The position numbers and the translations under genes are program-made. A stretch of DNA of 64,000 nt from the NCBI GenBank assembly GCA_009919175.1, contig RGCL01000008.1:1-64000 (forward strand). Direction: 5' to 3'. Below, piece after piece: positions 26,586 through 35,514 of this stretch (position 1 is its first letter; every line of letters begins with the position of its first letter). Below the pieces are notes generated by a model, which searched no databases, was not told the origin of the DNA, and was given only the letters and a program-made list of their open reading frames with translations. This DNA comes from Betaproteobacteria bacterium (GTDB lineage Bacteria; Pseudomonadota; Gammaproteobacteria; Burkholderiales; Burkholderiaceae_C).

Positions 26586-27232
26586 GCACCACGTCACCTC
26601 GCACCAAAGCACTGCCCCCTTTGCGCGTGGGCATTGGCGGACCCGTCGGGTCGGGCAAAACCACGTTGCTGGAGATGCTGTGCAAATCCATGCGGGATCG
26701 CTGGGATCTGATTGCCATCACCAACGACATCTACACCAAAGAGGACCAGCGCCTCTTGACCATCAGCGGGGCATTGCCCCCCGAGCGCATCATGGGCGTG
26801 GAGACGGGGGGGTGTCCGCACACAGCGATTCGCGAAGATGCCAGCATCAACCTTGAAGCGATTGATCAGATGCTGTCGCGCTTTCCCCAGGCCGACATCG
26901 TGTTCATTGAAAGCGGCGGGGACAATCTTGCGGCCACCTTCAGCCCCGAGCTCAGCGACCTCACGATTTATGTCATCGATGTGGCTGCAGGTGAAAAAAT
27001 CCCGCGCAAAGGGGGGCCTGGCATCACCAAGAGCGACTTGTTTGTGATCAACAAAACCGATCTTGCCCCCATGGTGGGTGCCGACCTGGACATCATGCGG
27101 GCGGATACCCAGCGCATGCGGGGCCCCGCCAGCGGCGAGAAGCCCTTTGTCATGACCAACCTCAAGACCCAGGAGGGGCTGGCCGAGGTGGTGCGCTTCA
27201 TCGAGCGCAAGGGTTTGTTCCAGGACCTTTAA
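26582..27232 (+). CDS. ureG: Urease accessory GTPase UreG
   Basis: A 216-residue SIMIBI-class GTPase powering nickel insertion. P-loop [16 protein letters not shown], the metal-site CPH in [28 protein letters not shown] and the NKTDL guanine-specificity motif are present. It ends the urease operon. Its stop codon shares the palindrome TTAA with that of the convergent urtE, so no intergenic DNA separates the two operons. Confidence 0.97.
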   Translation: MSTTSPRTKALPPLRVGIGGPVGSGKTTLLEMLCKSMRDRWDLIAITNDIYTKEDQRLLTISGALPPERIMGVETGGCPHTAIREDASINLEAIDQMLSRFPQADIVFIESGGDNLAATFSPELSDLTIYVIDVAAGEKIPRKGGPGITKSDLFVINKTDLAPMVGADLDIMRADTQRMRGPASGEKPFVMTNLKTQEGLAEVVRFIERKGLFQDL

Positions 27233-27924
27233 ATCGACACCAGGGCGCGGATGTTTTGTTCGCGCATCTGATCTGCGCCCTCACCACTGGCCACCACTTC
27301 ACCACGTTCCATCACCACAAAGTGGTCGGCCAGCTGTTGGGCAAAGTCGTAGTACTGCTCGCACAGCAAAATGCCCATGCCTTTTTCGTGGGCAAGCCAC
27401 TGGATGATGCGCCCCATGTCTTTGATGATGTTGGGCTGAATCCCCTCGGTCGGTTCGTCCAGGATCAGCATCTTGGGTTGTGAGGCCAAAGCCCGCGCAA
27501 TCGCCAACTGTTGCTGCTGGCCACCCGAGAGGTCACCGCCGCGTCGATGCAGCATCTCGCCCAGCACGGGAAACACGCTCAGGATCTCCTGCGGCAAAGG
27601 TTCTCGGCCTGGGCGCGTGGCCATGCCCATGCGCAGGTTGTCTTCCACGGTGAGCCGATTGAAGATTTCACGGCCTTGTGGCACATAGCCCAAGCCCATG
27701 CGCACCCGCTGTTCGGGCTTGAGCCCCACGAGCGACTGCCCATCCATGAGCATCTCGCCTGAGCGGGGATGCACCAGGCCCATGAGGGTTTTGAGCAGGG
27801 TGGTCTTGCCCACGCCATTGCGCCCCAGCAGCACGGTGATCTGTCCCGGGTGAACGGTGAGGTTCACGCCACGCAAAATGTGGGAGCCACCATAGTATTG
27901 ATGCAGTTGTTCGATTCTCAGCAT
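27229..27924 (-). CDS. urtE: Urea ABC transporter ATP-binding protein UrtE
   Basis: A 231-residue ABC ATPase of the branched-chain amino acid (LivF) type, with Walker A GRNGVGKT, signature [15 protein letters not shown] and Walker [12 protein letters not shown]. It works with UrtD as the motor of the high-affinity urea importer UrtABCDE. The ATG at 27924 lies 3 nt after the urtD stop; a TTG 6 nt earlier is less likely. It is the last gene of the leftward operon. Confidence 0.93.
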   Translation of the reverse strand: MLRIEQLHQYYGGSHILRGVNLTVHPGQITVLLGRNGVGKTTLLKTLMGLVHPRSGEMLMDGQSLVGLKPEQRVRMGLGYVPQGREIFNRLTVEDNLRMGMATRPGREPLPQEILSVFPVLGEMLHRRGGDLSGGQQQQLAIARALASQPKMLILDEPTEGIQPNIIKDMGRIIQWLAHEKGMGILLCEQYYDFAQQLADHFVVMERGEVVASGEGADQMREQNIRALVSI

Positions 27925-27926
27925 GG

Positions 27927-28802
27927 TCAACGCCCCAAATACACTTCAATCACCGATTCATTGGATTGCACCTCTTGCATGGTGCCCTGAGCCAGAACCC
28001 GCCCCTCGGCCAGAACGGTGACGATGTCGGAAATGGCCGAGACAAAAGACATGTCGTGCTCGACCACCATCATGGAGTGCTTGCCCTTGAGCGATAAGAG
28101 CAATTGGGCTGTGCGCTCGGTTTCCTGATCCGTCATGCCTGCCACTGGCTCGTCGAGCAACAGCAATTTGGGCTCTTGCATGAGAAGCATGCCAATTTCC
28201 AGCCATTGTTTTTGGCCATGGCTGAGCTCGCCCGCTAGCCGATGGCGATGGTCTTGCAGGTGAATGGTTTGAAGCATTTCATCCATGCGCTGCCGGAGCT
28301 CGGCATTCAAGGTCTGCCGCACGGCAGACCAGGGCGATTTGTGGCCTTTGGCCGCCAGCTCCAGGTTGTCCATCACGCTGAGCATTTCAAACACCGTGGG
28401 TTTTTGGAATTTGCGGCCAATGCCCAGGTTGGCAATGTCAGATTCACTGCGACCCAGCAAGTCGATGGTGCTGCCGAAAAACACCCGGCCTGCATCTGGT
28501 CTGGTTTTGCCCGTGATGATGTCCATCATGGTGGTTTTGCCAGCTCCGTTGGGGCCAATGATGCAGCGCAATTCGCCCACGCCAATGTCCAGGTTCAGGC
28601 CCTGGATGGCCTTGAAGCCGTCAAAGCTCACGCTCACATCTTCCAGGTAGAGGATGCGGCCATGGGTGACATCGAGTTGTCCCGGTGCGTGGATGCGACC
28701 ATAGCTGGCGGAGCGACCACCCGATCCGCCCTCAATGTCAGTTTGCAGTTTGGCCTGATACGCCTCGTAGCGGGCTGCGCCTTGTTCGAGCAAGTCTTTC
28801 AT
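27927..28802 (-). CDS. urtD: Urea ABC transporter ATP-binding protein UrtD
   Basis: A 291-residue LivG-type ABC ATPase. It has a family-specific N-terminal extension of about 50 residues (MKDLLEQGAARYEAYQAKLQ), Walker A GPNGAGKTT, signature LSHGQKQWLEIGM and Walker B LLLLDEPVAGMTDQ. The ATG at 28802 overlaps the urtC stop (ATGA), which decides the start. Confidence 0.93.
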   Translation of the reverse strand: MKDLLEQGAARYEAYQAKLQTDIEGGSGGRSASYGRIHAPGQLDVTHGRILYLEDVSVSFDGFKAIQGLNLDIGVGELRCIIGPNGAGKTTMMDIITGKTRPDAGRVFFGSTIDLLGRSESDIANLGIGRKFQKPTVFEMLSVMDNLELAAKGHKSPWSAVRQTLNAELRQRMDEMLQTIHLQDHRHRLAGELSHGQKQWLEIGMLLMQEPKLLLLDEPVAGMTDQETERTAQLLLSLKGKHSMMVVEHDMSFVSAISDIVTVLAEGRVLAQGTMQEVQSNESVIEVYLGR

Positions 28803-29890
28803 GAAGGCCTCACCTTGTTCTTTCTGGCATCCAGCCACTGGTTCAACAGGCCGACAATGCCTTTGGGCAAAAACAGGGTGATGGCAATGAACAACAACCC
28901 CAGCAAGTACAGCCAGTATTCGGGTGCAAGGACCGTCATCCAGCTCTTGCCGAGGTTCACGAGGAACGCGCCGATGATGGGACCAGACAAGGTGCCGCGA
29001 CCCCCAACGGCCACCCAGATTGCCATCTCAATCGACTGGGCTGGTGCCATTTCACTAGGATTGATGATGCCCACCTGCGGTACATACAGCGCGCCAGCGA
29101 TGCCGCACAGGATCGCCGACAACACCCAGGCGCTGAGTTTGTAGCCCAGGGTGGCGTAGCCGAGGAACAAGGTGCGGCTTTCTGCATCGCGAATGGCTTG
29201 CAGCACGCGCCCGTACTTGGTTTGCATGAGCCAGCGCGTGCCCAGCCAGGCCGCAAAGAGTGTGCAGCCGCTCAGGAGGAACAAACTGTTGCGCATGCCT
29301 GAGGTCGCAATGGGCAGGTCCAGCAATCGCTTGAAATCGGTGAAGCCATTGTTGCCACCAAAGCCCATTTCATTGCGGAAAAACAGCAGCATGGCGGCAT
29401 AGGTCAGGGCCTGGGTGATGATGGAGAAATACACCCCTTTGATGCGTGAGCGAAAGGCAAAGAAGCCAAACACCAGCGCCAGCACGCCTGGGACCAGCAC
29501 GACCAGCAGCAGCGTCGCGCCAAAACTGTCGCTCAAGGTCCAATGCCAGGGCAGGGTTTTCCAATCCAGAAAAACCATGAAGTCAGGCAAATCGGATTGG
29601 TACACGCCATCGCGTCCAATCTGACGCATCAGGTGCATGCCCATCACATACCCCCCCAAGGCAAAAAACAGCCCATGCCCAAGGGACAGCACGCCAGCAA
29701 ATCCCCAAATGAGGTCCAGCGCCAGGGCACACAGGGCGTAGCAGGCGATCTTGCCCATGAGGTTGATCCAGAAATCGCTCACGTGCAGCCAATGGGTTTC
29801 GGGCAACCATTCGTTGGAAGCGGCCAGCCCGAACAACAGGACCAGCAGACCCAGAGAAAGCCAATGCAAAGGGGGGAAAGTGCGTGACAC
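28799..29890 (-). CDS. urtC: Urea ABC transporter permease UrtC
   Basis: A 363-residue LivM-type permease with about nine to ten membrane helices, including LDLIWGFAGVLSLGHGLFFALGGYVMG and the AIRDAESRTLFLGY coupling loop. The GTG at 29890 has GGAG 8 nt upstream and lies 2 nt after the urtB stop. A longer in-frame start at 30016 would lie well inside urtB and is not credible. Confidence 0.92.
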   Translation of the reverse strand: MSRTFPPLHWLSLGLLVLLFGLAASNEWLPETHWLHVSDFWINLMGKIACYALCALALDLIWGFAGVLSLGHGLFFALGGYVMGMHLMRQIGRDGVYQSDLPDFMVFLDWKTLPWHWTLSDSFGATLLLVVLVPGVLALVFGFFAFRSRIKGVYFSIITQALTYAAMLLFFRNEMGFGGNNGFTDFKRLLDLPIATSGMRNSLFLLSGCTLFAAWLGTRWLMQTKYGRVLQAIRDAESRTLFLGYATLGYKLSAWVLSAILCGIAGALYVPQVGIINPSEMAPAQSIEMAIWVAVGGRGTLSGPIIGAFLVNLGKSWMTVLAPEYWLYLLGLLFIAITLFLPKGIVGLLNQWLDARKNKVRPS

Positions 29891-29892
29891 GA

Positions 29893-31464
29893 TCAGTTCT
29901 CCAGGCTGCGGCCCTTGAGGGCAAACAAACCTTGTGGTCGTTTTTGAATGAAGGCGATGACGATCAGCAGAACGCAGACCTTGGCCAGCACAGCCCCTGA
30001 ATAGCCCTCGATCCATTTCGAGGCCAGGCCTAAACCCAGGGCGGCGTAAACCGTTCCTGCGAGTTGTCCCACGCCGCCGAGCACCACCACCATGAATGAA
30101 TCCACGATGTAGCCCTGTCCCATTTCAGGACCGACGTTGCCAATCTGGCTGAGTGCGCAGCCCGCTAGGCCTGCGATGCCAGAGCCCAGGGCAAAAGCCA
30201 TGTTGTCGATGCGGCGGGTGTTGACCCCCATGCAGGCCGCGATGGGGCGGTTTTGCGTCACACCGCGCACAAACAGGCCCAGCCGGGTTTTGGCGATCAA
30301 GGCCGATAAGCCCAACAGCACCAGCAGGGCAAAACCCAGAATGATCAGCCGGTTCCAGGGTACGGTGAGGGTGCCCATGAGGGTCACCGAGCCGCTCATC
30401 CAGCTAGGGTTGCTGATGGCCACGTTTTGCGCACCAAAGATGGAGCGCATGGCCTGGATCAGGATGAGGCTGATGCCCCAGGTTGCCAACAAGGTTTCAA
30501 GTGGACGGCCATACAAATGCCTGAGCACGGCATATTCCAGGACAGACCCTGTGACCGCGGCGGCCAGGAATGCCAAGGGCAAAGCCGCTGGCAAATACCA
30601 GTTGATGGCTTCGGGGAACCAGGCCGCAAAGATGGATTGCGTGACATAGGTGGCATATGCACCGATGAGCATGAGCTCACCATGGGCCATGTTGATGATG
30701 CCCATGAGGCCGTAGGTGATGGCCAAGCCCATGGCGATGAGCAACAGGATAGAACCCTGACTCAGGCCGGTGAAGAGCACCCCCAGCCGCTCGCCCCATT
30801 GCAATTGGGCTGAGATGAGGCTCATGGCGCGATCGATTTCAGCTTTGACGGCGGGATCGGTTTCCAGATTCAGGCGTTGTTTGAGCATGGTGACCGAAGT
30901 CGCCTGGGACCATTCGCCTAGGGTGCGCGCGGCCTGGATGCGGGTGCTGGGGCGTTCATCGTTGAGTTGGATGCTGGCCAGGGCAATGTCCATCCAACGC
31001 TGCAAATCGGGGACGGTTTCTTTCTGTCGAGCCAGCATCAGCACCTGGGTACGCGAGGGGTCAGGTTCCTGAATCAGGGCCTGGACCGACTTGAGTCGCT
31101 CGTTGGCATCGGGATTGAACAAGTTGAGGGCGGCCAGCGCGGATTCGATTTCGCTGCGCATGCGGTTGTTGTTGACCACCTCAAGCGCTGCATCGGGCAG
31201 GGCCTCGGGTGCGCCTGTCACGGCATTGACGGTTTGATCAGGACCTACACGCCAAACGCCTTGGTCGGTGTAGCGGATTTCATCGTCCAACAGAGCCTGG
31301 AGAAACGCCCTCAAACGCGGGTTGGGCTCGACCATGTTGGCTTGCAAGGCGTGAACACGATCGTCAACGTCCCCTTTGACCAGGGGCAAGAGTTGATCGG
31401 CGTTCCAAGCCCAGGCGAAGTGGCTGAGGCAAAGCAAAGACAAGAGGGTGAGAAGGCGTTTCAT
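29893..31464 (-). CDS. urtB: Urea ABC transporter permease UrtB
   Basis: A 523-residue LivH-type permease with the long periplasmic N-terminal extension typical of UrtB. It has a signal peptide MKRLLTLLSLLCLSHFAWA, about 200 residues of helical soluble domain with HEAT-like segments (STRIQAARTLGEW), then the membrane domain starting near LGVLFTGLSQGSILLLIAMG, with INMAHGELMLIGAY. The ATG at 31464 is preferred to a TTG three codons upstream. Confidence 0.92.
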   Translation of the reverse strand: MKRLLTLLSLLCLSHFAWAWNADQLLPLVKGDVDDRVHALQANMVEPNPRLRAFLQALLDDEIRYTDQGVWRVGPDQTVNAVTGAPEALPDAALEVVNNNRMRSEIESALAALNLFNPDANERLKSVQALIQEPDPSRTQVLMLARQKETVPDLQRWMDIALASIQLNDERPSTRIQAARTLGEWSQATSVTMLKQRLNLETDPAVKAEIDRAMSLISAQLQWGERLGVLFTGLSQGSILLLIAMGLAITYGLMGIINMAHGELMLIGAYATYVTQSIFAAWFPEAINWYLPAALPLAFLAAAVTGSVLEYAVLRHLYGRPLETLLATWGISLILIQAMRSIFGAQNVAISNPSWMSGSVTLMGTLTVPWNRLIILGFALLVLLGLSALIAKTRLGLFVRGVTQNRPIAACMGVNTRRIDNMAFALGSGIAGLAGCALSQIGNVGPEMGQGYIVDSFMVVVLGGVGQLAGTVYAALGLGLASKWIEGYSGAVLAKVCVLLIVIAFIQKRPQGLFALKGRSLEN

Positions 31465-31527
31465 GCAACACAAAGGTGAGGGTGGAAAGAGGAGGAGAGC
31501 CAGGCCGCATGGCCTGGCTTACTCGGA

Positions 31528-32805
31528 TCAGCTCTTGCCAGCAGGCGCGTCAGGCTTGCCTGCGTTGCCAGGGATGAAGGGGCTCCAGGGCTGCGCCTTC
31601 ACAGGACCGGGCGTTTTCCACACCACTTGGAATTGACCATCCGCCTTGATCTCGCCAATGAAGACCGATTTGTGCAGGTGATGGTTGTTGGGGTCCATCT
31701 TGGACGTGATGCCGCTGGGCGCGGTGAAGGTTTGGCCGCCCATGGCTGCGATCACCTTGTCCACTTCCACTGATTTGGCTTTTTCTGCGGCCTGTTTCCA
31801 CATGTGAATGCCGATGTAGGTGGCCTCCATGGGATCGTTGGTCAGCGGCTTGTCTTTGTGACCCGCAATGCCTTTGGCCTTGGCGTAGTCGCTCCAGGAC
31901 TTGATGAAAGCCGTGTTGGTGGGGTTCTTGATGCTCATGAAGTAATTCCATGCAGCCAGATGACCGACCAAAGGCTTGGTGTTCACGCCGCGCAACTCTT
32001 CCTCGCCCACCGAGAAGGCCATCACAGGAATGTCTTTGGCCTTGATGCCAGCATTGCCCAATTCCTTGTAGAAGGGCACATTGGAGTCACCATTGATGGT
32101 GGACACCACGGCCGTCTTGCCGCCTTGGGAGAACTTCTTGATGTCGGCCACAATGGTTTGATAGTCGGAGTGACCAAACGGGGTATAGGTCTCCATGATG
32201 TCTGACTCTTTCACGCCCTTGCTCTTGAGGTAGGCGCGAAGGATTTTGTTGGTGGTCCTGGGGTAGACATAGTCGGTGCCTAGCAACACCCAGCGCTTGG
32301 CTGAGCCGCCATCTTTGCCCATCAGGTAGTCCACCGCAGGGATGGCCTGTTGGTTGGGGGCAGCACCCGTGTAGAAGACGTTTTTGGAGAGTTCCTCGCC
32401 TTCGTACTGAACGGGGTAGAACAGCAAGCCGTTGAGTTCTTCCACCACGGGCAGAACCGATTTGCGGCTGACTGAAGTCCAGCAACCAAAAATCACAGCC
32501 ACTTTGTCTTGCGTGATCAGTTGGCGGGTTTTCTCGGCGAACAAGGGCCAGTTGGAGGCGGGGTCCACCACCACAGGCTCGAGCTTTTTACCCAGCACGC
32601 CGCCGGATTTGTTGATTTCCTCAATCGCCATGAGGGCTGTGTCTTTCAACACAGATTCAGAAATGGCCATGGTGCCCGAGAGCGAGTGAAGAATGCCCAC
32701 TTTGATGGTGTCAGCGGCGAGGGCTGCGACACTCATGGTCATGGTGCCAGTGGCCACCATGGAGGCAAGCACCAGTGATTTGAGGTGATGACGACGAGAC
32801 TGCAT
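31528..32805 (-). CDS. urtA: Urea ABC transporter substrate-binding protein UrtA
   Basis: A 425-residue periplasmic protein of the Peripla_BP_5 type with a signal peptide ending near SVAALAADTIKVGI. UrtA features include LHSLSGTMAISE, FGCWTSVSRKSVLPVVEE, LNGLLFYPVQYEGEE and NHHLHKSVFIGEI. AGGAG stands 9 nt before the ATG. It heads the urtABCDE operon, 63 nt upstream of urtB. A sigma-54 promoter and NtrC-like sites lie upstream. Confidence 0.95.
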   Translation of the reverse strand: MQSRRHHLKSLVLASMVATGTMTMSVAALAADTIKVGILHSLSGTMAISESVLKDTALMAIEEINKSGGVLGKKLEPVVVDPASNWPLFAEKTRQLITQDKVAVIFGCWTSVSRKSVLPVVEELNGLLFYPVQYEGEELSKNVFYTGAAPNQQAIPAVDYLMGKDGGSAKRWVLLGTDYVYPRTTNKILRAYLKSKGVKESDIMETYTPFGHSDYQTIVADIKKFSQGGKTAVVSTINGDSNVPFYKELGNAGIKAKDIPVMAFSVGEEELRGVNTKPLVGHLAAWNYFMSIKNPTNTAFIKSWSDYAKAKGIAGHKDKPLTNDPMEATYIGIHMWKQAAEKAKSVEVDKVIAAMGGQTFTAPSGITSKMDPNNHHLHKSVFIGEIKADGQFQVVWKTPGPVKAQPWSPFIPGNAGKPDAPAGKS

Positions 32806-32851
32806 GTTGTTTACTCCTGTGAGGTGAGGCGAAAACTGCCTACTGGGTTAT

Positions 32852-32867
32852 GGCAAACCCTGTGCCA
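32852..32867 (-). promoter_or_regulatory. Sigma-54 (-24/-12) promoter of urtA
   Basis: On the minus strand TGGCACAGGGTTTGCC matches TGGCAC-N5-TTGC, with GG and GC 10 nt apart. The start point would be near 32841, about 36 nt upstream of the urtA ATG. Confidence 0.75.
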
Positions 32868-32904
32868 GCTCTTGAGGGGTGTTTTGTCCTGATTCGGTGC
32901 TGGC

Positions 32905-32921
32905 TTCACCAATTGGGTGCA
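32905..32921. promoter_or_regulatory. NtrC-like enhancer site upstream of urtA
   Basis: Read toward urtA, TGCACC-CAATT-GGTGAA matches the NtrC dyad TGCACC-N5-GGTGCA at 11 of 12 positions. It is centred about 72 nt upstream of the predicted start point. A weaker second match (GCACC-ACGTT-GGGTC, 32929-32943) is centred 23 nt further out. The rest of the 205-nt gap up to the quinone oxidoreductase gene shows no other clear element. Confidence 0.6.
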
Positions 32922-33010
32922 CCAGCTCGCACCACGTTGGGTCTCGACGGGTTTGATTAAACTGGGATACACCCTGTATTCACCAGCGCTTTCCAAAAGG
33001 TTTCATCCCC

Positions 33011-34039
33011 ATGACACAGCCCCTGCCCACTTCCATGCGTGTTGTCCTTCACGATGCCGGAGGTCCGCCGACGTGCATGCATGTGGGCACTGTGCCAGTG
33101 CCAGAGCCCAAGGACGACGAAGTCCTGATTCGCGTGGCCTACGCCGGTGTGAATCGCCCCGATTGTTTGCAGCGCTCCGGACGCTACCCACCCCCACCAG
33201 GCGCTTCACCGTATCTGGGTCTGGAGGTCGCTGGCGAGGTGGTTGCGGTGGGTAATAAGGTCACTTCATGGCGAGCGGGTGATCGGGTCTGTGGATTGGC
33301 AAACGGTGGCGCCTATGCCGAATACGTGGCGATCCCTCATGGACAAGTGCTGCCTGTGCCCAAGTGCTTGAGCTTGCTACAGGCTGCGGCCTTGCCCGAA
33401 AACTATTTCACGGTCTGGACCAATGTCTTTGAGCGCGGCCGACTTCAGCCCCATGAATGGATCCTGGTGCACGGCGGTTCTTCTGGCATCGGACTGACGG
33501 CCATTCAGCTCGCGCATGCGCGGGGCGCAAAGGTGATTTGCACCGTGGGCGATTCGACCAAGGCTCAGGCTTGTCTCTCGCATGGCGCAGACCATGCCAT
33601 CGTCTATCGCACCCAGGACTTTGTGGAGGAAGTCAAATCCATCACCCAGGGGCAAGGTGTGAACCTGATTCTGGACATGGTGGGTGGACCTTATCTTCAG
33701 CGCAACCTGGCCTCGCTGGCGCTCGAAGGCCGCCTGGTTCAAATTGCCTTTCTCCAAGGTCCCAAGGCCGAGGTGGATTGGTCCAGCTTGATGACGCGTC
33801 GCCTGACCTTCACGGGCTCCACCCTCAGACCCCGCACTGCAACTGACAAAGCCGCCATCGCGAAGTCCCTTCGCCAGGAGGTCTGGCCTTTGCTGGAAAG
33901 TGGGCAAGCATTGCCGCACATCCATGCTACTTTTGCACTAAAAGAGGTGGTTGAGGCCCATGCCTTGATGGAGTCCTCGCTTCACATTGGCAAGATCATG
34001 TTGCAAGTGACTGAAAACAACGACTTTTCCAATCTTTAG
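33011..34039 (+). CDS. NAD(P)H quinone oxidoreductase, zinc-less MDR family (PIG3 type)
   Basis: A 342-residue medium-chain dehydrogenase/reductase without the structural or catalytic zinc cysteines. The sequence NRPDCLQRSGRYPPPPGAS, GLEVAGEVVAVG, the nucleotide-binding VHGGSSGIGLTAIQLA and LRPRTATDKAAIA indicate the PIG3/QOR subgroup that reduces quinones with NADPH. AAAAGG precedes the ATG at about 11 nt. It diverges from urtA. Bactofilin follows after 67 nt behind a possible -10 TATGAT at 34062-34067. Confidence 0.88.
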   Translation: MTQPLPTSMRVVLHDAGGPPTCMHVGTVPVPEPKDDEVLIRVAYAGVNRPDCLQRSGRYPPPPGASPYLGLEVAGEVVAVGNKVTSWRAGDRVCGLANGGAYAEYVAIPHGQVLPVPKCLSLLQAAALPENYFTVWTNVFERGRLQPHEWILVHGGSSGIGLTAIQLAHARGAKVICTVGDSTKAQACLSHGADHAIVYRTQDFVEEVKSITQGQGVNLILDMVGGPYLQRNLASLALEGRLVQIAFLQGPKAEVDWSSLMTRRLTFTGSTLRPRTATDKAAIAKSLRQEVWPLLESGQALPHIHATFALKEVVEAHALMESSLHIGKIMLQVTENNDFSNL

Positions 34040-34106
34040 ATGAATTTCCGCTTTCAGCGGGTATGATGCGCCGTAAATCATCCATTGGTTTTCATAAGGA
34101 CTTTTC

Positions 34107-34466
34107 ATGGCCACGAATCCTGAGTCATCCAACAACCTCATCATTGGTCAAGGTGTGGTGTTCAAGGGCTCTTTGTCAGTTCCCAATAAAGCCACCGTGT
34201 ACGGTACGGTCGATGGTGACCTGACAGCTGACGAAATCTATGTGGGCAGCTCAGGAACCATCACGGGAGTGATCAAGGCTCGTTCCATCGAAGTCGAAGG
34301 CGGCCTGCATCAGTCCATCGAGTGCAGCGAGCACCTCTACATCCGCTCCACGGGCCGTGTGTCTGGCAAGCTGGATTACAGCCAGATCCAGATCGACCGC
34401 GGCGGTGAGTTCGAAGGCGAGATGAAGCAAACCAAAACGCCTGGCAGCATGCCCCGTCTGGGCTGA
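34107..34466 (+). CDS. Bactofilin (polymer-forming cytoskeletal protein)
   Basis: A 119-residue protein with the right-handed beta-helix core of bactofilins: QGVVFKGSLSVPNKATVYG, GDLTADEIYVGSSGTITGV and GRVSGKLDYSQIQID. Bactofilins self-assemble without nucleotides and act in cell shape and envelope patterning. AAGGA lies about 7 nt before the ATG. A strong terminator follows, so this may be a single-gene unit. Confidence 0.92.
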   Translation: MATNPESSNNLIIGQGVVFKGSLSVPNKATVYGTVDGDLTADEIYVGSSGTITGVIKARSIEVEGGLHQSIECSEHLYIRSTGRVSGKLDYSQIQIDRGGEFEGEMKQTKTPGSMPRLG

Positions 34467-34488
34467 TTCCCGCTCAGCGCCTCAACGC

Positions 34489-34524
34489 AACCACACCCCT
34501 TTTATGAGGGTGTGGTTTTTTTTT
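34489..34524 (+). terminator. Terminator after bactofilin
   Basis: A 10-bp stem AACCACACCC / GGGTGTGGTT with a 9-nt loop is followed by seven or more T residues. It lies between the bactofilin gene and the convergent exonuclease gene. Confidence 0.88.
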
Positions 34525-34544
34525 GCCCGAATGCAATGCAGCAT

Positions 34545-35483
34545 TCAGACTGGCGCACTGGGCAGCGGCACCATCTGCTTGTGACCCTCGCGTTTGGAGT
34601 AGCGATGTGTGGGACCTTGCTCCTCCACCAAGACCTGGGCTTTGCGACCTCCAAATACATGTCGCGCAAGCCAGCTCAACTCGCTGTCGAGTTCCTCTTG
34701 TGAAGACATGTCGCGCCACCAGCTGCGCACATCGGGGTTCCATCGGTAATTGCGGGCTTTGAGGGCATCTTTTTGATCAAACGGTGCCTGGGTCGCGAAG
34801 AGCCGCCAGCGAGGCCGGTTGAGGCCCTCGAGCAAGGCAAGCAAAGCACGTTGCTGGCACTCGGGCAACACAAAGTCCAGCAACTGAATCAAGGCCCAGC
34901 AATCGGATTGCGCGCGATGGGCTTCATAAAACAGACCTTGAGACGCCAGAAGGTATTCGAGCTTGGCCGAGCCAAAGCCCTCTTGCCGCCAATCGATGTC
35001 TTTGAGGGTGCAAGCCCATCGCAGGGTTTCAAATGCTGGCCAACGGGCTTCGACAAAGGGACGATCAAAGCCAGCGTTGTGCGCAATCACCACCTCGACA
35101 TCCCGAAGAAAGGCGTGGACTTGGTTGTCATCGATGCGAAGCCCTTGGACCATGTCGTCTGTGATGTGGTGAACCGCCGTGGAAGCGGGTGGGATGGCAA
35201 AGCCTGGATCTTCCAGTTCATCGAACACTTGCCCCACACTCAAGATGTGACCCGTTTGTGGATCGAATTCAAAACGGATCATGCCCAGTTCGATCACGCG
35301 GTCGTCTTCCAGGGACATGCCAGTGGTCTCGGTGTCGAGCACAACGCCCACACAGCGTCGCCCTGACTGTGTGTCAAGCCAATGTCCAGCACGGTGCTGC
35401 AAGCGACGCAGGATGCGGTAGTCAGGATGTTGCTCCAGGGCTTGCGCCATGAGCTCGGGCGGTGGCATGAGGCTTTCGTTCAT
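34545..35483 (-). CDS. DEDDh 3'-5' exonuclease, DNA polymerase III epsilon-like
   Basis: A 312-residue protein with an RNase T/DnaQ-type exonuclease domain: Exo I LDTETTG (Asp, Glu), Exo II in IAHNAGFDRPF (Asp) and Exo III HRAQSDCWA (His, Asp). The C-terminal about 90 residues (RWRLFATQAPFDQKDALKARNYRWNPDVRSWWRDM) form an extra domain seen in the stand-alone proteobacterial proteins of this group. It is distinct from DnaQ, being longer and lacking the DnaE-binding tail. A role in repair or nucleic-acid trimming is inferred. Confidence 0.85.
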   Translation of the reverse strand: MNESLMPPPELMAQALEQHPDYRILRRLQHRAGHWLDTQSGRRCVGVVLDTETTGMSLEDDRVIELGMIRFEFDPQTGHILSVGQVFDELEDPGFAIPPASTAVHHITDDMVQGLRIDDNQVHAFLRDVEVVIAHNAGFDRPFVEARWPAFETLRWACTLKDIDWRQEGFGSAKLEYLLASQGLFYEAHRAQSDCWALIQLLDFVLPECQQRALLALLEGLNRPRWRLFATQAPFDQKDALKARNYRWNPDVRSWWRDMSSQEELDSELSWLARHVFGGRKAQVLVEEQGPTHRYSKREGHKQMVPLPSAPV

Positions 35484-35514
35484 GGGGTCATTTTGCCTTG
35501 AGTAAGATGAGTTG

